Origin: Mycobacterium sp.
Lineage (GTDB): Bacteria > Actinomycetota > Actinomycetes > Mycobacteriales > Mycobacteriaceae
Assembly (NCBI GenBank): GCA_020438845.1
Contig: JAGQTV010000112.1
Span: 1 to 64,000 of the forward strand
DNA: 64,000 bases
Reading direction: 5' to 3'
Part shown: one piece after another, positions 55,704 through 64,000 of the stretch
Layout of the letters: each line of letters starts with the position of its first letter
Position numbering within the stretch: position 1 is the first letter of the stretch
Made by a program: the position numbers and the translations under genes
The notes under the pieces: generated by a model
The model's input: the letters and a program-made list of their open reading frames with translations, nothing else
The model's database searches: none
Told to the model about the DNA's origin: nothing

Positions 55704-56744
55704 ATGCGCACCGGGGTGTTTCTTTCCTACGCGGGCGGCTTCACGGAGACCGTCGATCAGGTCGCGGTGCTGGAGAAGGCGGGGGTGAACATCGCCCTGG
55801 TAGCCGAGGCGTACTCCTTCGACGCCATCAGTCAGTTGGGCTACCTGGCCGCACGGACGTCAACCATCGAGCTCGGCTCGGGTGTGGTCCCGATTTACAC
55901 CCGGACCCCCACGCTGCTGGCGATGACCGCCGCCGGGTTGGACTACGTCTCCGATGGACGTTTCCGGCTGGGCATCGGAACATCCGGCCCGCAGGTGATG
56001 GAGGGCTTCCACGGCGTTCCGTTCGACGCGCCTCTGGGCCGCACCCGGGAGGTCGTCGAGATCTGCCGGCAGGTGTGGCGCCGCGAACGGGTGGAGCATC
56101 AGGGCAAGCACTACCAAATCCCGCTGCCCGCCGACCGCGGCACCGGGCTGGGGAAGCCGTTGAAACTCATCAATCAGCCCGTGCGCGAACGAATCCCAAT
56201 CACCATTGCCGCGTTGGGGCCCAAGAACGTCGAGCTGACCGCGGAGATCGCCGAGGGCTGGCAGCCGGTGTTCTACCTCCCCGAGAGAGCGGACGACGTC
56301 TGGGGCGATGCCTTGCGAGCCGGTAAAGCAAAGCGGGACAGCGAACTCGGCGAACTCGACGTCATGGTCGGTGTAGCGGTGGCCATCGGCGACGATGTGG
56401 AGGAACGCCTCGAATGGGCTAAACCGCAGCTTGCGTTGTACATCGGCGGCATGGGGGCGAAGGGTCGCAACTTCTATCACAACGTGGCTAGTCGCTACGG
56501 ATTCGGAGCAGCAGCCGACAGGATTCAGGAGTTGTACCTTTCCGGTCGCAAGATCGAGGCAATCGCGGCCGTGCCCGACGATCTGGTGCGCGGCGTGTCC
56601 CTCGTCGGGCCTCGTGGCTATGTCAAGGAACGCATCGCGGCTTTCGCGGAGGCAGGCGTTACGACGCTGCTGGCAACCCCTCTTGCCACCGACGGCGGTG
56701 AGTACGTCCGCTTCGTCGAGGAGATGCAGGATCTGCTGCCCTGA
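55704..56744 (+). CDS. LLM-class F420-dependent oxidoreductase
   Basis: 346 residues of a luciferase-like TIM barrel: GVFLSYAGGFTETVDQVAVLEKAGVNIALVAEAYSFDAI, SGVVPIYTRTPTLLAMTAAGLDYVSDGRFRLGIGTSGPQV, then PITIAALGPKNVELTAEIAEGWQPVFY. The subgroup is common in F420-producing mycobacteria. The substrate is unknown. It lies between the Rv3438-like and Rv3439c-like genes, where M. tuberculosis has none that I recall. It ends 7 bp before a convergent gene. Confidence 0.88.
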   Translation: MRTGVFLSYAGGFTETVDQVAVLEKAGVNIALVAEAYSFDAISQLGYLAARTSTIELGSGVVPIYTRTPTLLAMTAAGLDYVSDGRFRLGIGTSGPQVMEGFHGVPFDAPLGRTREVVEICRQVWRRERVEHQGKHYQIPLPADRGTGLGKPLKLINQPVRERIPITIAALGPKNVELTAEIAEGWQPVFYLPERADDVWGDALRAGKAKRDSELGELDVMVGVAVAIGDDVEERLEWAKPQLALYIGGMGAKGRNFYHNVASRYGFGAAADRIQELYLSGRKIEAIAAVPDDLVRGVSLVGPRGYVKERIAAFAEAGVTTLLATPLATDGGEYVRFVEEMQDLLP

Positions 56745-56751
56745 CACGGAG

Positions 56752-58116
56752 TCACTGACCCACCTGCGGCAGTTCGTCCATCGCGATCGAGCAGGGTGTC
56801 TTCGGCTCGGGGTTACTTCTGGTCGTATCGACAGTAACGGGATCGGACCGGGCCTCAGCGGCAAGCGGAGCAGATGGCGGTGTGGGCTGCACCAGCCCGG
56901 TTGGTTCGGGCGGCGCGGTTGGTTGCGTCGGCAGGGGCTGAGAGACCGGAGCGCCGCCGATCGGTTGAGTGTCGGCCGGCGTGATCGGCGGCGGCATGGG
57001 CGCAGCCGGCGTGATCGGCGGCGGCATGGGCGCAGCCGGCGTGATCGGCGTTGGCGGTAGAGGCTTTTCGAGAGAAGGATCAAGCTCGCCGGTGGCCAGC
57101 TCCGCGTCCGTCTCCGGATCGGCCTCTTCCGTTTGGCCGGAAATATCTTTCTCCGCTTCCAGTTCTCTGAGGGTTTTCGGATCATCGACGATCCCGAGGT
57201 TCGTCGGGCCGGAGTAAGAGCCAAGGGCCTCCACGATGCGACCGATCAACGCGGGAAGTCCGCCACCCACGCCGCCGATGCCCAGTGGCGCCGGCGACGC
57301 CCCTGAAGACAAGCCCGGGGTCCACTGGGCCAACTGCGGCGCAGCCGAACCCCACAGCGGCGCAGCCGCCGAACCCCACACCGGCGCAGCCGGAGTCGGA
57401 GACGATGCCCACATGGATTCGCTGACCTGGCCGGCAACCGAACCTGTGGCGGGACTGCTGAACTGTGGCAGCGGACGGTCGGCCAGCCGTGCCACTGCTC
57501 CGTCGTAGGCCGTTGCGACCGAGCCCGTTGCATCACTCATCGCCGGTATCCAGTCCGAGCGGACGTCGCGGTCGAGGTATGGACTGATCTGCTGGGCGAC
57601 CACCTGGATCGCCACATCGTCGGCCAAACCGTTCAACACGGTCTCCGCCTCAGCGAGCCACACCGGATGCGCGGCAGCCCAGCGGTCATCGAAGCGCACC
57701 GCGGCCGCTACTTTCTGGTCGACCAGGCTGCCAAGTTCTTCCCGCAGCGATCGCAACGCTCCCGACGCGGCCCGCAAAGACGCGGCCACAGCGGTCCCGT
57801 TAGCCAGGTGTCGTTCGACGAACTCCGCCGCGGCGGTGCCAGCGACTCCCTGCCAGGACCGCAGCACCGCCTCCAACGCCTCACCCTCCAGCCGCACACC
57901 CTCCTCGACTGCACCGGCCAGGCCGCCCAACGCCACACTGTCGGCCTCGAGGGCATCGAGCCTCATTCCAGCTTCGGCTGTGTACGCCTCGCGGACACCG
58001 GTCACCGTCAAAGGCCCACGAGCACGGCCTATGGCGCAGGACGCGGCCACATATGTCTCGATGGCACGCACTGCTTCGGCACCCTCAGCCAACCGGGCCG
58101 CGACGTCGACACTCAC
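56752..58116 (-). CDS. Rv3439c-like protein with WXG-type helical N-terminus and Pro-rich tail
   Basis: 454 residues. A helical region (1-170) contains SWQGVAGTAAAEFVERHL with Trp88-Gln-Gly90, a WXG turn as in type VII secretion substrates. A middle part (about 190-310) is Ala/Trp/Gly-rich (WGSAAAPLWGSAAPQ repeats). The tail (about 345-454) is acidic then Pro-rich, with PITPAAPMPP repeats. The function is unknown. GTG at 58116 overlaps the upstream EspC-like gene by 4 bp (GTGA), so they are a pair. ESX-linked export is an inference from motif and position. Confidence 0.75.
   Translation of the reverse strand: MSVDVAARLAEGAEAVRAIETYVAASCAIGRARGPLTVTGVREAYTAEAGMRLDALEADSVALGGLAGAVEEGVRLEGEALEAVLRSWQGVAGTAAAEFVERHLANGTAVAASLRAASGALRSLREELGSLVDQKVAAAVRFDDRWAAAHPVWLAEAETVLNGLADDVAIQVVAQQISPYLDRDVRSDWIPAMSDATGSVATAYDGAVARLADRPLPQFSSPATGSVAGQVSESMWASSPTPAAPVWGSAAAPLWGSAAPQLAQWTPGLSSGASPAPLGIGGVGGGLPALIGRIVEALGSYSGPTNLGIVDDPKTLRELEAEKDISGQTEEADPETDAELATGELDPSLEKPLPPTPITPAAPMPPPITPAAPMPPPITPADTQPIGGAPVSQPLPTQPTAPPEPTGLVQPTPPSAPLAAEARSDPVTVDTTRSNPEPKTPCSIAMDELPQVGQ
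56976..57050. repeat. 30-bp direct repeats in the Pro-rich tail
   Basis: Two identical 30-bp units (56976-57005 and 57006-57035) and a 15-bp partial third unit (57036-57050) encode PAAPMPPPIT repeats on the minus strand. The unit keeps the frame, so copy number can vary without loss of the protein. Confidence 0.85.
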
Positions 58117-58400
58117 CGCAGAGCCGCCGCCGAGTCCGCCTCAGCGTGGGCAGCGAGGTTGACGCCCGCCCGTAGGGCGCTGGCGGCCTCGCCGGCGGTG
58201 GATGCCCACCGCCGCGCGTCGGCGATCAGCGACTCCACCGCGTTCCGGACAGCTGCACCGGCAGCCGTGTGCGAACGGCCTGCCACCGCGCCGTCGAACT
58301 GTAAGCGCACATTGCTGGCGTTCTGCACGATCTCGGCGGCAGCATCGAGTCGTTGTGCCGCAGCGTCCAGGGTCGCCAGGTCCACAGATGTTGTTCCCAT
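58113..58400 (-). CDS. Small EspC/DUF2580-like helical protein (Rv3440c-like)
   Basis: 95 residues, all helical. The N-terminus (VDLATLDAAAQRLDAAAEIVQNA) and the second half (AVRNAVESLIADARRWASTAGEAASALRAGVN) form a hairpin like EspC-type and other small ESX-associated proteins. There is no signal peptide and no YxxxD/E motif (no Tyr at all), so secretion is unproven. It is coupled to the WXG-bearing gene by a GTGA overlap. The start ATG is at 58400. Confidence 0.7.
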   Translation of the reverse strand: MGTTSVDLATLDAAAQRLDAAAEIVQNASNVRLQFDGAVAGRSHTAAGAAVRNAVESLIADARRWASTAGEAASALRAGVNLAAHAEADSAAALR

Positions 58401-58463
58401 ACCGCTTTTGACGCCACGGACACGCCTGAGGTTCCGGCCGGGCGGGAAATCACAACCCGGGCT

Positions 58464-59801
58464 TCAGCCCTGCGCGCTGACCGACTTCGCGACCCGGTGG
58501 GCCACTTGCTGCGCGGTGTCCTCGTCGGGCGCTTCAACCATGACTCGCACGATTTGCTCAGTGCCGGAGGGCCGCAGGAGAATTCGACCGGTCTGGCCCA
58601 GTTCCACTTCCGCTTCCCGCACCGCGCTCTGAACCGCTGGAGCCTCGGCGACGGTGGCCTTGTCAGCGACTTCGACGTTGATCAGCACCTGTGGAATAGA
58701 TTGCATCGGCGAGGCCAGTGCCGCGAGGGACGAGCGGGTTTCGGCCATCCGCGACATCAGCCGCAAGCCGGTGAGGATGCCGTCGCCCGTGGTCCCGAAA
58801 GCGGGCATGACGATGTGGCCGGACTGTTCCCCACCGAGCGCGAACTCGCCGGCACGCAGTTCCTCGAGCACATAGCGGTCGCCGACGCCCGTCGTGCGCA
58901 CCTCGATACCGGCGTCACGCATGGCCAGGTGCAGGCCGAGATTGCTCATGACGGTGGCTACCAGGGTGTCGGAGGAGAGTTCGCCCGCCTCCTGCATAGC
59001 CAGGGCCAGCACCGTCATGATCGCGTCGCCATCGATGACCGCTCCGGTGGCGTCAACGGCCAGGCATCGGTCTGCGTCGCCATCGTGCGCCAGTCCCAGA
59101 TCAGCACCGTGTGCGACCACAGCGGCCTTCAGCGGCTCAAGGTTCGTCGAGCCGCAGCAATCATTGATGTTCAGACCATCCGGTTCGGCATTCATCGCGA
59201 TCACCCTCGCGCCCGCAGCCTCATAAGCCCGTGGCGCAGCGGCAGAGGCCGCCCCGTTGGCACAGTCGACCACGACGGTCAAACCGGTAAGCGACGCGGT
59301 GGCAGCTTCGGCGATGTGCCGGAGGTACCGCTCCAGGGCATCGGAGGCACGGATCACCCGGCCGATATTCGCCCCGACCGGTCGCAGACCTGGTCCCTGG
59401 GCCACCAGATCCTCGATACGGTCCTCGGTGTCGTCGTCGAGTTTGTGACCGCCCGGCCCGAAGATCTTGATTCCGTTGTCGGGCATCGGGTTGTGCGATG
59501 CGGAGATCATCACCCCGAAGTCGGCGTGATAAGCGGCAGTCAGATAGGCGACCGCCGGAGTGGGCAGGACACCGACAACCAGGGCGTCGACACCCTCGCT
59601 GGTTACCCCCGCGATCACGGCGGCCTCCAGCATCTCCCCGCTGGCCCGCGGGTCGCGACCGATGACCGCGAACCGGTGCCCCGAACCGGCCGGCGCTGCG
59701 AGGCGGCGAGCAGCCGCCCCGCAGAGCGCCATTGCCAGTTCCGCGGTCAGTTCGCGGTTGGCTACGCCGCGTACGCCGTCGGTCCCGAACAGTCGACCCA
59801 T
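58464..59801 (-). CDS. glmM: Phosphoglucosamine mutase
   Basis: 445 residues. It converts glucosamine-6-phosphate to glucosamine-1-phosphate after Glm[17 protein letters not shown] opens the protein. The phosphoserine loop is [18 protein letters not shown], the metal loop is [13 protein letters not shown], and the phosphate-binding end is [17 protein letters not shown]. It is the counterpart of MrsA (Rv3441c). It lies 3 bp downstream of rpsI. Confidence 0.96.
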   Translation of the reverse strand: MGRLFGTDGVRGVANRELTAELAMALCGAAARRLAAPAGSGHRFAVIGRDPRASGEMLEAAVIAGVTSEGVDALVVGVLPTPAVAYLTAAYHADFGVMISASHNPMPDNGIKIFGPGGHKLDDDTEDRIEDLVAQGPGLRPVGANIGRVIRASDALERYLRHIAEAATASLTGLTVVVDCANGAASAAAPRAYEAAGARVIAMNAEPDGLNINDCCGSTNLEPLKAAVVAHGADLGLAHDGDADRCLAVDATGAVIDGDAIMTVLALAMQEAGELSSDTLVATVMSNLGLHLAMRDAGIEVRTTGVGDRYVLEELRAGEFALGGEQSGHIVMPAFGTTGDGILTGLRLMSRMAETRSSLAALASPMQSIPQVLINVEVADKATVAEAPAVQSAVREAEVELGQTGRILLRPSGTEQIVRVMVEAPDEDTAQQVAHRVAKSVSAQG

Positions 59802-59804
59802 GTG

Positions 59805-60293
59805 TCAGCGCTTGCTGTACTGCGGCGCCTTGCGGGCCTTCTTCAGGCCGTACTTCTTACGTTCGATGGCGCGCGGATCACGGGTCAGGAATCCGGCTTT
59901 CTTGAGCACCGGACGATCCTCCGGCTGCACCAGGATCAGCGCCCGGGCCAGAGCCAGCCGCAACGCGCCAGCCTGACCGGAGGGTCCGCCTCCGTCGAGG
60001 TGAGCGTAAACGTCGAAGCTGTCCAGCCGATCGACGGTCACCAGCGGGGCCTTGATCAGCTGCTGATGCACCTTGTTGGGGAAGTAGTCCTCAAGGGTGC
60101 GGCCGTCAAGGTTGAACTTGCCGGTTCCGGGCACCAGGCGCACCCGGACCACGGCCTCCTTGCGTCGGCCGACTGTCTGTATGGGGCGGTCGATGAACAC
60201 CGGCTGACGCGGCCGGGACTCAGCCTCCGCCGCAGTCTCGGTGATCTCGTCAACGAGCGCCTCAGTGGCCTCGGTCAAAATCTCTTCGCTCAC
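59805..60293 (-). CDS. rpsI: 30S ribosomal protein S9
   Basis: 162 residues. The C-terminal core has [54 protein letters not shown] and the basic tail [25 protein letters not shown] that reaches the P site. An acidic N-terminal extension of about 35 residues is typical of actinobacteria. It overlaps rplM by 4 bp. Confidence 0.97.
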   Translation of the reverse strand: MSEEILTEATEALVDEITETAAEAESRPRQPVFIDRPIQTVGRRKEAVVRVRLVPGTGKFNLDGRTLEDYFPNKVHQQLIKAPLVTVDRLDSFDVYAHLDGGGPSGQAGALRLALARALILVQPEDRPVLKKAGFLTRDPRAIERKKYGLKKARKAPQYSKR

Positions 60294-60733
60294 TGGGCCA
60301 CCTGCTTGATCTCGAACGGAATCGGCTGCTGGGCGGTGTGCGGATGGTCAGGACCGGTGTACACCTTCAGTTTCTTCTGGATCTGCCGGCTGAGCTTGTT
60401 GTGCGGCAGCATCCCAACGATGGCCTTCTCGACAACCCGGTCCGCGTGCTTCTGCATCTCCTCACCGACGGTGCGGGCACGCAGACCTCCGGGATACCCC
60501 GAGTGGCGGTAGGCCATCTTGTTGGCGAGCTTGTCGGCTCCGATGGCGACTTTGTCGGCGTTGACGACGATGACGAAATCGCCACCATCAACATTGGGCG
60601 TGAATGTCGGCTTGTGCTTACCGCGCAACAGATTTGCCGCTGCGACGGCGAGCCGGCCGAGCACTACGTCGGTGGCGTCGATGACGTACCACGAGCGCGT
60701 GGTGTCACCGGCCTTCGGCGTGTACGTAGGCAC
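60290..60733 (-). CDS. rplM: 50S ribosomal protein L13
   Basis: 147 residues: [46 protein letters not shown], then [53 protein letters not shown] at 60733 with GGAGAGG 8 nt upstream. The leader (60734-60850) should carry the rplM-rpsI promoter. It is divergent from a GH3 gene. Confidence 0.97.
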   Translation of the reverse strand: MPTYTPKAGDTTRSWYVIDATDVVLGRLAVAAANLLRGKHKPTFTPNVDGGDFVIVVNADKVAIGADKLANKMAYRHSGYPGGLRARTVGEEMQKHADRVVEKAIVGMLPHNKLSRQIQKKLKVYTGPDHPHTAQQPIPFEIKQVAQ

Positions 60734-60962
60734 AGCGTTTACCTCTCCTGTGTCGGGGTTGGATCCCGGACGGTCCGGGTGCCGGTCGGGGCGTCAACGG
60801 TCGGGATCTGAAACCCGGCGACCAACACTGACCCGGGACCCGGCTAACCCCGCGACTTGAAAAGGTCGCGACGTACCGTTCGCTGAGCCGATAGCCTACC
60901 GGCGAGGATCCGTGCAGGTCAAAACGCCCCTTCAGCGATCCCGCGCCCGCTAGGAGCCACCC
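60734..60962. other. Divergent region between rplM and the GH3 gene
   Basis: This holds the promoters and leaders of the rplM-rpsI-glmM unit (minus) and of the GH3 gene (plus; SD AGGAG at 60952-60956). No gene was seen. In M. tuberculosis the space upstream of rplM holds esxT and esxU on the same strand; neither is found here. Confidence 0.6.
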
Positions 60963-62723
60963 ATGCCGGACCACCCCTACCAGGACAGCGCATTGCCGGT
61001 CGGGCAACGAACCAACGATCTGTTATCCCGGCTGAGCCTGGCCGACAAGGTGGGTCTGATGTTCCACACCATGGCGGTGCCGTTAGGCGGCGGACAGGGG
61101 TTGGATCACCCGGTTTTCGGCGGGCGCTCGCTGCGTGAGGAAATCGAGGCGGGCGTCAACCACTTCAACATCGTGGGATCGCTGCCCGACGGCCGGTCTT
61201 TCGCAGCATGGCACAACGCGGTTCAGCAGGTGGCACTCCAGCGCCCGCCGGGGATTCCGGTGACGTTCTCCTCGGATCCGCGTCACCACTTCGGCGACAA
61301 CCCCCTGACCCAGATGATGGCCGGCCCGTTCTCGCAGTGGCCGGAGACACTCGGGTTGGCGGCGATCGGATCGGCGCAGCGCGTCGAGGAATTCGCCGAC
61401 ATCGTCCGCCAGGAGTACCTGAGTGCCGGGATAAGGGTTGCCCTGCATCCCCAACTCGACCTGGCCACCGAACCGAGGTGGTCACGGATCAACACCACCT
61501 TCGGCGAGGACGCCGACCTGGCCACACGGTTGGGCGTGGCCTACGTCCGGGGTTTGCAGGGCCCCAATCTCAGTCCTGCTTCAGTGGCGGCCATGCTCAA
61601 GCACTTTCCCGGCGGCGGTCCGCAGCTAGACGGCGACGACCCGCACTTCCCCTGGGGCCGTGAGCAGGTTTACCCGGGCGGCAACGCCGAATATCACCTT
61701 GCGCCGTTCCTTGCCGCCATCCAGGCCGGCGCCGCCGAGGTCATGCCCTACTACGGCATTCCGACGGAAACCGCCGGGGATTCCCTGGCCGCCGCCTGGG
61801 ATCCGGTCGGCTTCGGGTTCAACAGGCCCGTCATCACCGAGCTACTACGCCAACGGTTGCGTTTCGACGGGGTGGTGTGCACCGACTGGGGATTGATCAC
61901 CGACCGGCCTTACCTTGGAGATCTCGGAACCGCACGGGCCTGGGGCGTCGAGCATCTGAGTCCCGAAGATCGGATGCTGCGGGTGATTGAGGCCGGCGCG
62001 GACCAGTTCGGCGGGGAGGACTGCACCGAAGTGCTGCTCGCACTGGTGCGCTCGGGGCTGATTGCGGAGTCGCGGATAGACGAATCAGCCCGTCGGCTGC
62101 TGCGGGTGAAATTCTCCCTCGGCCTGTTCGACCAGCCGCTCCTCGACGAACAGCACGCCGCGCTCACCGTGGGCAGGGCGGACTTCCGGGAAGCCGGCCT
62201 ACAGGCCCAGCGGGACTCGCTGACCGTCTTGACCAATCAGGACCTCCTGCCGCTACCAGCCGGGGTGCGGATGTTCGCCCCGGAGATCGCGGACCTAGGC
62301 GGGAGGGCCGTGAAAGTCGAGCACCCCGCCGACGCCGACCTGGCGGTGCTGCGGGTGAAGGCGCCGTTCGAGCCGCGCTCCGATGGCATGGCGTCGCTCT
62401 TCCACCACGGCTCGCTGGAGTTCGCGGCGCCGGAATTGGAGCGAATCCTGGAGGTATGCGCGGCGGTGCCAACGGTTGTCGACGTCTACTTGGACCGGCC
62501 AGCAGTCCTCACCCCACTTCTCCAACGGGCCAGGGTGATCGTCGCCAATTTCGGTCTCACCGAGTCGGCCCTGCTCGACGTCCTGTTCGGCACGTCGCCG
62601 CCGCGAGGCAAACTCCCCTTCGACCTGCCCCGGTCCGATGACGCCGTTGCAGACAGCCGCAGCGACGTACCTTTCGACACCGTCGATCCGCTATTCCGAT
62701 TCGGCCACGGGCTGCGCTACTGA
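60963..62723 (+). CDS. Glycoside hydrolase family 3 beta-glycosidase
   Basis: 586 residues. The first domain (about 1-385) is a TIM barrel with PLTQMMAGPFSQWPETLGLAAIG, KHFPGGGP and the nucleophile Asp308 in VVCTDWG. The second domain (about 400-560) has RARVIVANFGLTESALLDVLFGTSPPRGKLPFDLP and a C-terminal FRFGHGLRY. The likely substrate is a beta-glucoside or related sugar. There is no signal peptide, so it is cytoplasmic or periplasmic by another route. With the cellulase at the window start it suggests use of plant polysaccharides. It lies where esxT/esxU are expected. Confidence 0.9.
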   Translation: MPDHPYQDSALPVGQRTNDLLSRLSLADKVGLMFHTMAVPLGGGQGLDHPVFGGRSLREEIEAGVNHFNIVGSLPDGRSFAAWHNAVQQVALQRPPGIPVTFSSDPRHHFGDNPLTQMMAGPFSQWPETLGLAAIGSAQRVEEFADIVRQEYLSAGIRVALHPQLDLATEPRWSRINTTFGEDADLATRLGVAYVRGLQGPNLSPASVAAMLKHFPGGGPQLDGDDPHFPWGREQVYPGGNAEYHLAPFLAAIQAGAAEVMPYYGIPTETAGDSLAAAWDPVGFGFNRPVITELLRQRLRFDGVVCTDWGLITDRPYLGDLGTARAWGVEHLSPEDRMLRVIEAGADQFGGEDCTEVLLALVRSGLIAESRIDESARRLLRVKFSLGLFDQPLLDEQHAALTVGRADFREAGLQAQRDSLTVLTNQDLLPLPAGVRMFAPEIADLGGRAVKVEHPADADLAVLRVKAPFEPRSDGMASLFHHGSLEFAAPELERILEVCAAVPTVVDVYLDRPAVLTPLLQRARVIVANFGLTESALLDVLFGTSPPRGKLPFDLPRSDDAVADSRSDVPFDTVDPLFRFGHGLRY

Positions 62724-62791
62724 CACCCGAATGCAGCCCGGTCCCAACGGCTCTCCCTCCGTCGGAACTTCGCTGCAATTCGGGTGCATAC

Positions 62792-63949
62792 TTAGTTCGA
62801 CGGTGACGGCGGCTCCGAGGTTCCCGCCAATTCCCGAACCGATCGAATCGCCTCGATGCAGACCTCGCTGATCGAGTTCTCGCGACCAGCTGCACTCTGG
62901 CATCCGATCCCGACCCGGGTCGCCCCGACAAGCACTACCGACCAGCGCACAACCTTGCCGGGCCGGATTTCCCGGTAGGTGACCGCCAGCCGACCGGCCA
63001 CCTCATCGTGGGGCCGGAAGTCGACGAAAACCCCCGCGGGCTGAGCGCTGGCCGCCCGTCCCAGGACGTCAGCTGCCTGAGCCAAGGTGGTCCCGGGGGC
63101 ATAGGTCTGAGTGATGTGCAGGGCGGCACCCGCATAAGCGGTCGAACTCACCTGAATCCGGCGGGATCCGGCCCCCCGCGTCACCTTCTCGACAACCCAG
63201 CCCACCGGAACGTCCACCGCGACCGAGCCTTCCACCAGACTGGAGGTCCGCTGCTCGGACCCCGAAATGCGGGTCGCCACCGTCGCGGCCACAGCGGTCA
63301 GCAGCGTGACGGAAACAGCTAGCGCGATCCCTCGCCGCCGTCGTTTTGGCCGATCGACACCGACGGCAGCCGACATTGCCAACACAGCCACATCCACCCG
63401 ACGAACGGCAATCCGATCGGCCCAGAGGGCGTCGGTAATCGCCGCGGCAGTCTCGGCACTCCCCGGAATGCTGCGGGGTGCATCGAGTAGGACCGTGGAT
63501 GTTTCCGGGGGTGCCCACGCCGCGGCAATGCGGACGATCTCCATGACGTCTGCGCGAACGCGGGCCTCCAGTTCAGCACCATTGCTTACCGCGACGAGGT
63601 CGGCGGCGATTTCGATCACCACGGCGGACCGTCGGCCCGCGACGATCAGGTCCCGCCTGGGCACAGCAATGACGTCGCGGGCCGGCACTCCCGTGGCACC
63701 GACCACCAAGTCCACCCGTTGTCTCGTCCACCAGGACGGATACACGATGCGGACCGACTCTGCCGGTCCGGACGGCATCAGCGATGCCAGCAACGCTCGC
63801 CACACCTCGGTCGTCTCGGTCGGACTCTCGTCGACGAGGACTACCGGGTCATCGATCCCGTTGAGTGCAGCGAACACCTCTTCTGGGTCGCCGGCCTTAC
63901 CACCGAACCGGCGCACCTCGGCAGGTCCGATCTCCAGAACCACAGCCAT
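62792..63949 (-). CDS. Type VII secretion-associated protein, Rv3446c family (ESX-4 locus)
   Basis: 385 residues. An N-terminal actin-like region (VVLEIGPAEVRRFGG, VVIEIAADLVAVSNG; about 1-200) is followed by a basic stop-transfer and one membrane segment (RRRRGIALAVSVTLLTAVAATVATRI). An extracytoplasmic C-terminal domain (about 235-385) contains VPVGWVVEKVTRG. It matches the Rv3446c-type T7SS-associated family next to eccC4. The ATG at 63949 is 6 nt after TACCGT (63961-63956), so it is probably leaderless. Confidence 0.85.
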   Translation of the reverse strand: MAVVLEIGPAEVRRFGGKAGDPEEVFAALNGIDDPVVLVDESPTETTEVWRALLASLMPSGPAESVRIVYPSWWTRQRVDLVVGATGVPARDVIAVPRRDLIVAGRRSAVVIEIAADLVAVSNGAELEARVRADVMEIVRIAAAWAPPETSTVLLDAPRSIPGSAETAAAITDALWADRIAVRRVDVAVLAMSAAVGVDRPKRRRRGIALAVSVTLLTAVAATVATRISGSEQRTSSLVEGSVAVDVPVGWVVEKVTRGAGSRRIQVSSTAYAGAALHITQTYAPGTTLAQAADVLGRAASAQPAGVFVDFRPHDEVAGRLAVTYREIRPGKVVRWSVVLVGATRVGIGCQSAAGRENSISEVCIEAIRSVRELAGTSEPPSPSN

Positions 63950-63955
63950 CGCGCG

Positions 63956-63961
63956 ACGGTA
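63956..63961 (-). promoter_or_regulatory. -10 element of the Rv3446c-like gene
   Basis: On the minus strand TACCGT ends 6 nt before the ATG at 63949, giving a leaderless arrangement. It suggests the gene can be transcribed on its own, apart from any upstream eccC4 outside the window. The remaining bases to 64000 show nothing else. Confidence 0.5.
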
Positions 63962-64000
63962 TCGCCCGCGGGCGTGGGGCGGCGGCAGCTATCCACAAGG

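Overview
This window is chromosomal DNA from a fast-growing or environmental mycobacterium (Mycobacterium sensu lato). The evidence is high GC, GTG/TTG starts, and a gene order that follows the M. tuberculosis Rv3338-Rv3446c segment with many deletions and a few insertions. Recognised markers are icd1-metC-metA, folD, dnaE2, htdY-lpqD-iunH, imuA'-imuB, guaA/choD/guaB3/guaB2, rsdA-sigD, whiB3, groES-groEL1, tsaD-rimI-tsaB-tsaE, alr, gadB, nnr, glmS, glmM-rpsI-rplM and an ESX-4 flank gene. No PE/PPE genes, insertion sequences, prophage, CRISPR array, rRNA or tRNA were seen. The species cannot be fixed from the sequence alone.

Layout. 1-4.7 kb: the 3' part of a modular secreted cellulase (CBM2, Calx-beta, GH5), an exonuclease III and an alpha/beta hydrolase. 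4.7-12 kb: two unrelated NADP isocitrate dehydrogenases in tandem, then a SAM-IV riboswitch controlling the direct-sulfhydrylation methionine genes metC-metX. 12-19.3 kb: folD, an old-yellow-enzyme reductase, an Rv1747-type FHA/ABC exporter, a GNAT, a tRNA methyltransferase and a nitroreductase. 19.3-28.3 kb: the SOS mutasome (dnaE2 and imuA'-imuB), each unit under its own LexA box. They flank a VIT-type transporter, the MaoC hydratase htdY, the lipoprotein lpqD and a nucleoside hydrolase. 28.3-35.4 kb: class I aldolase, GMP synthesis genes and choD. 35.5-39.1 kb: SigD, its anti-sigma factor RsdA, and WhiB3. 39.1-45 kb: a secreted M15-like protein with a repeat-bearing membrane partner, the HrcA/CIRCE-controlled groES-groEL1, and a large secreted DUF4214/ParB-like protein. 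45-60.7 kb: a long minus-strand run for tRNA t6A synthesis, alanine racemase, glutamate decarboxylase, NAD(P)HX repair, GlcN-6-P synthesis and ribosomal proteins L13/S9. 61-64 kb: a GH3 glycosidase and the Rv3446c-type ESX-4 gene; esxT and esxU, expected between rplM and Rv3446c, are absent.

Several themes tie the window together. At least twelve genes start directly (6-7 nt) downstream of a TANNNT -10 element, which is the signature of leaderless transcription. Sulfur and methionine control combines a SAM-IV aptamer, a 13-nt copy of one aptamer strand near the metC start, and a short Met/Cys-encoding upstream ORF. The genes most worth following are the GH5 catalytic domain spliced into a Calx-beta domain and its unassigned C-terminal domain, the secreted ParB-like DGHHRW protein, and the rebuilt ESX-4 edge beside a WXG/EspC-like pair.
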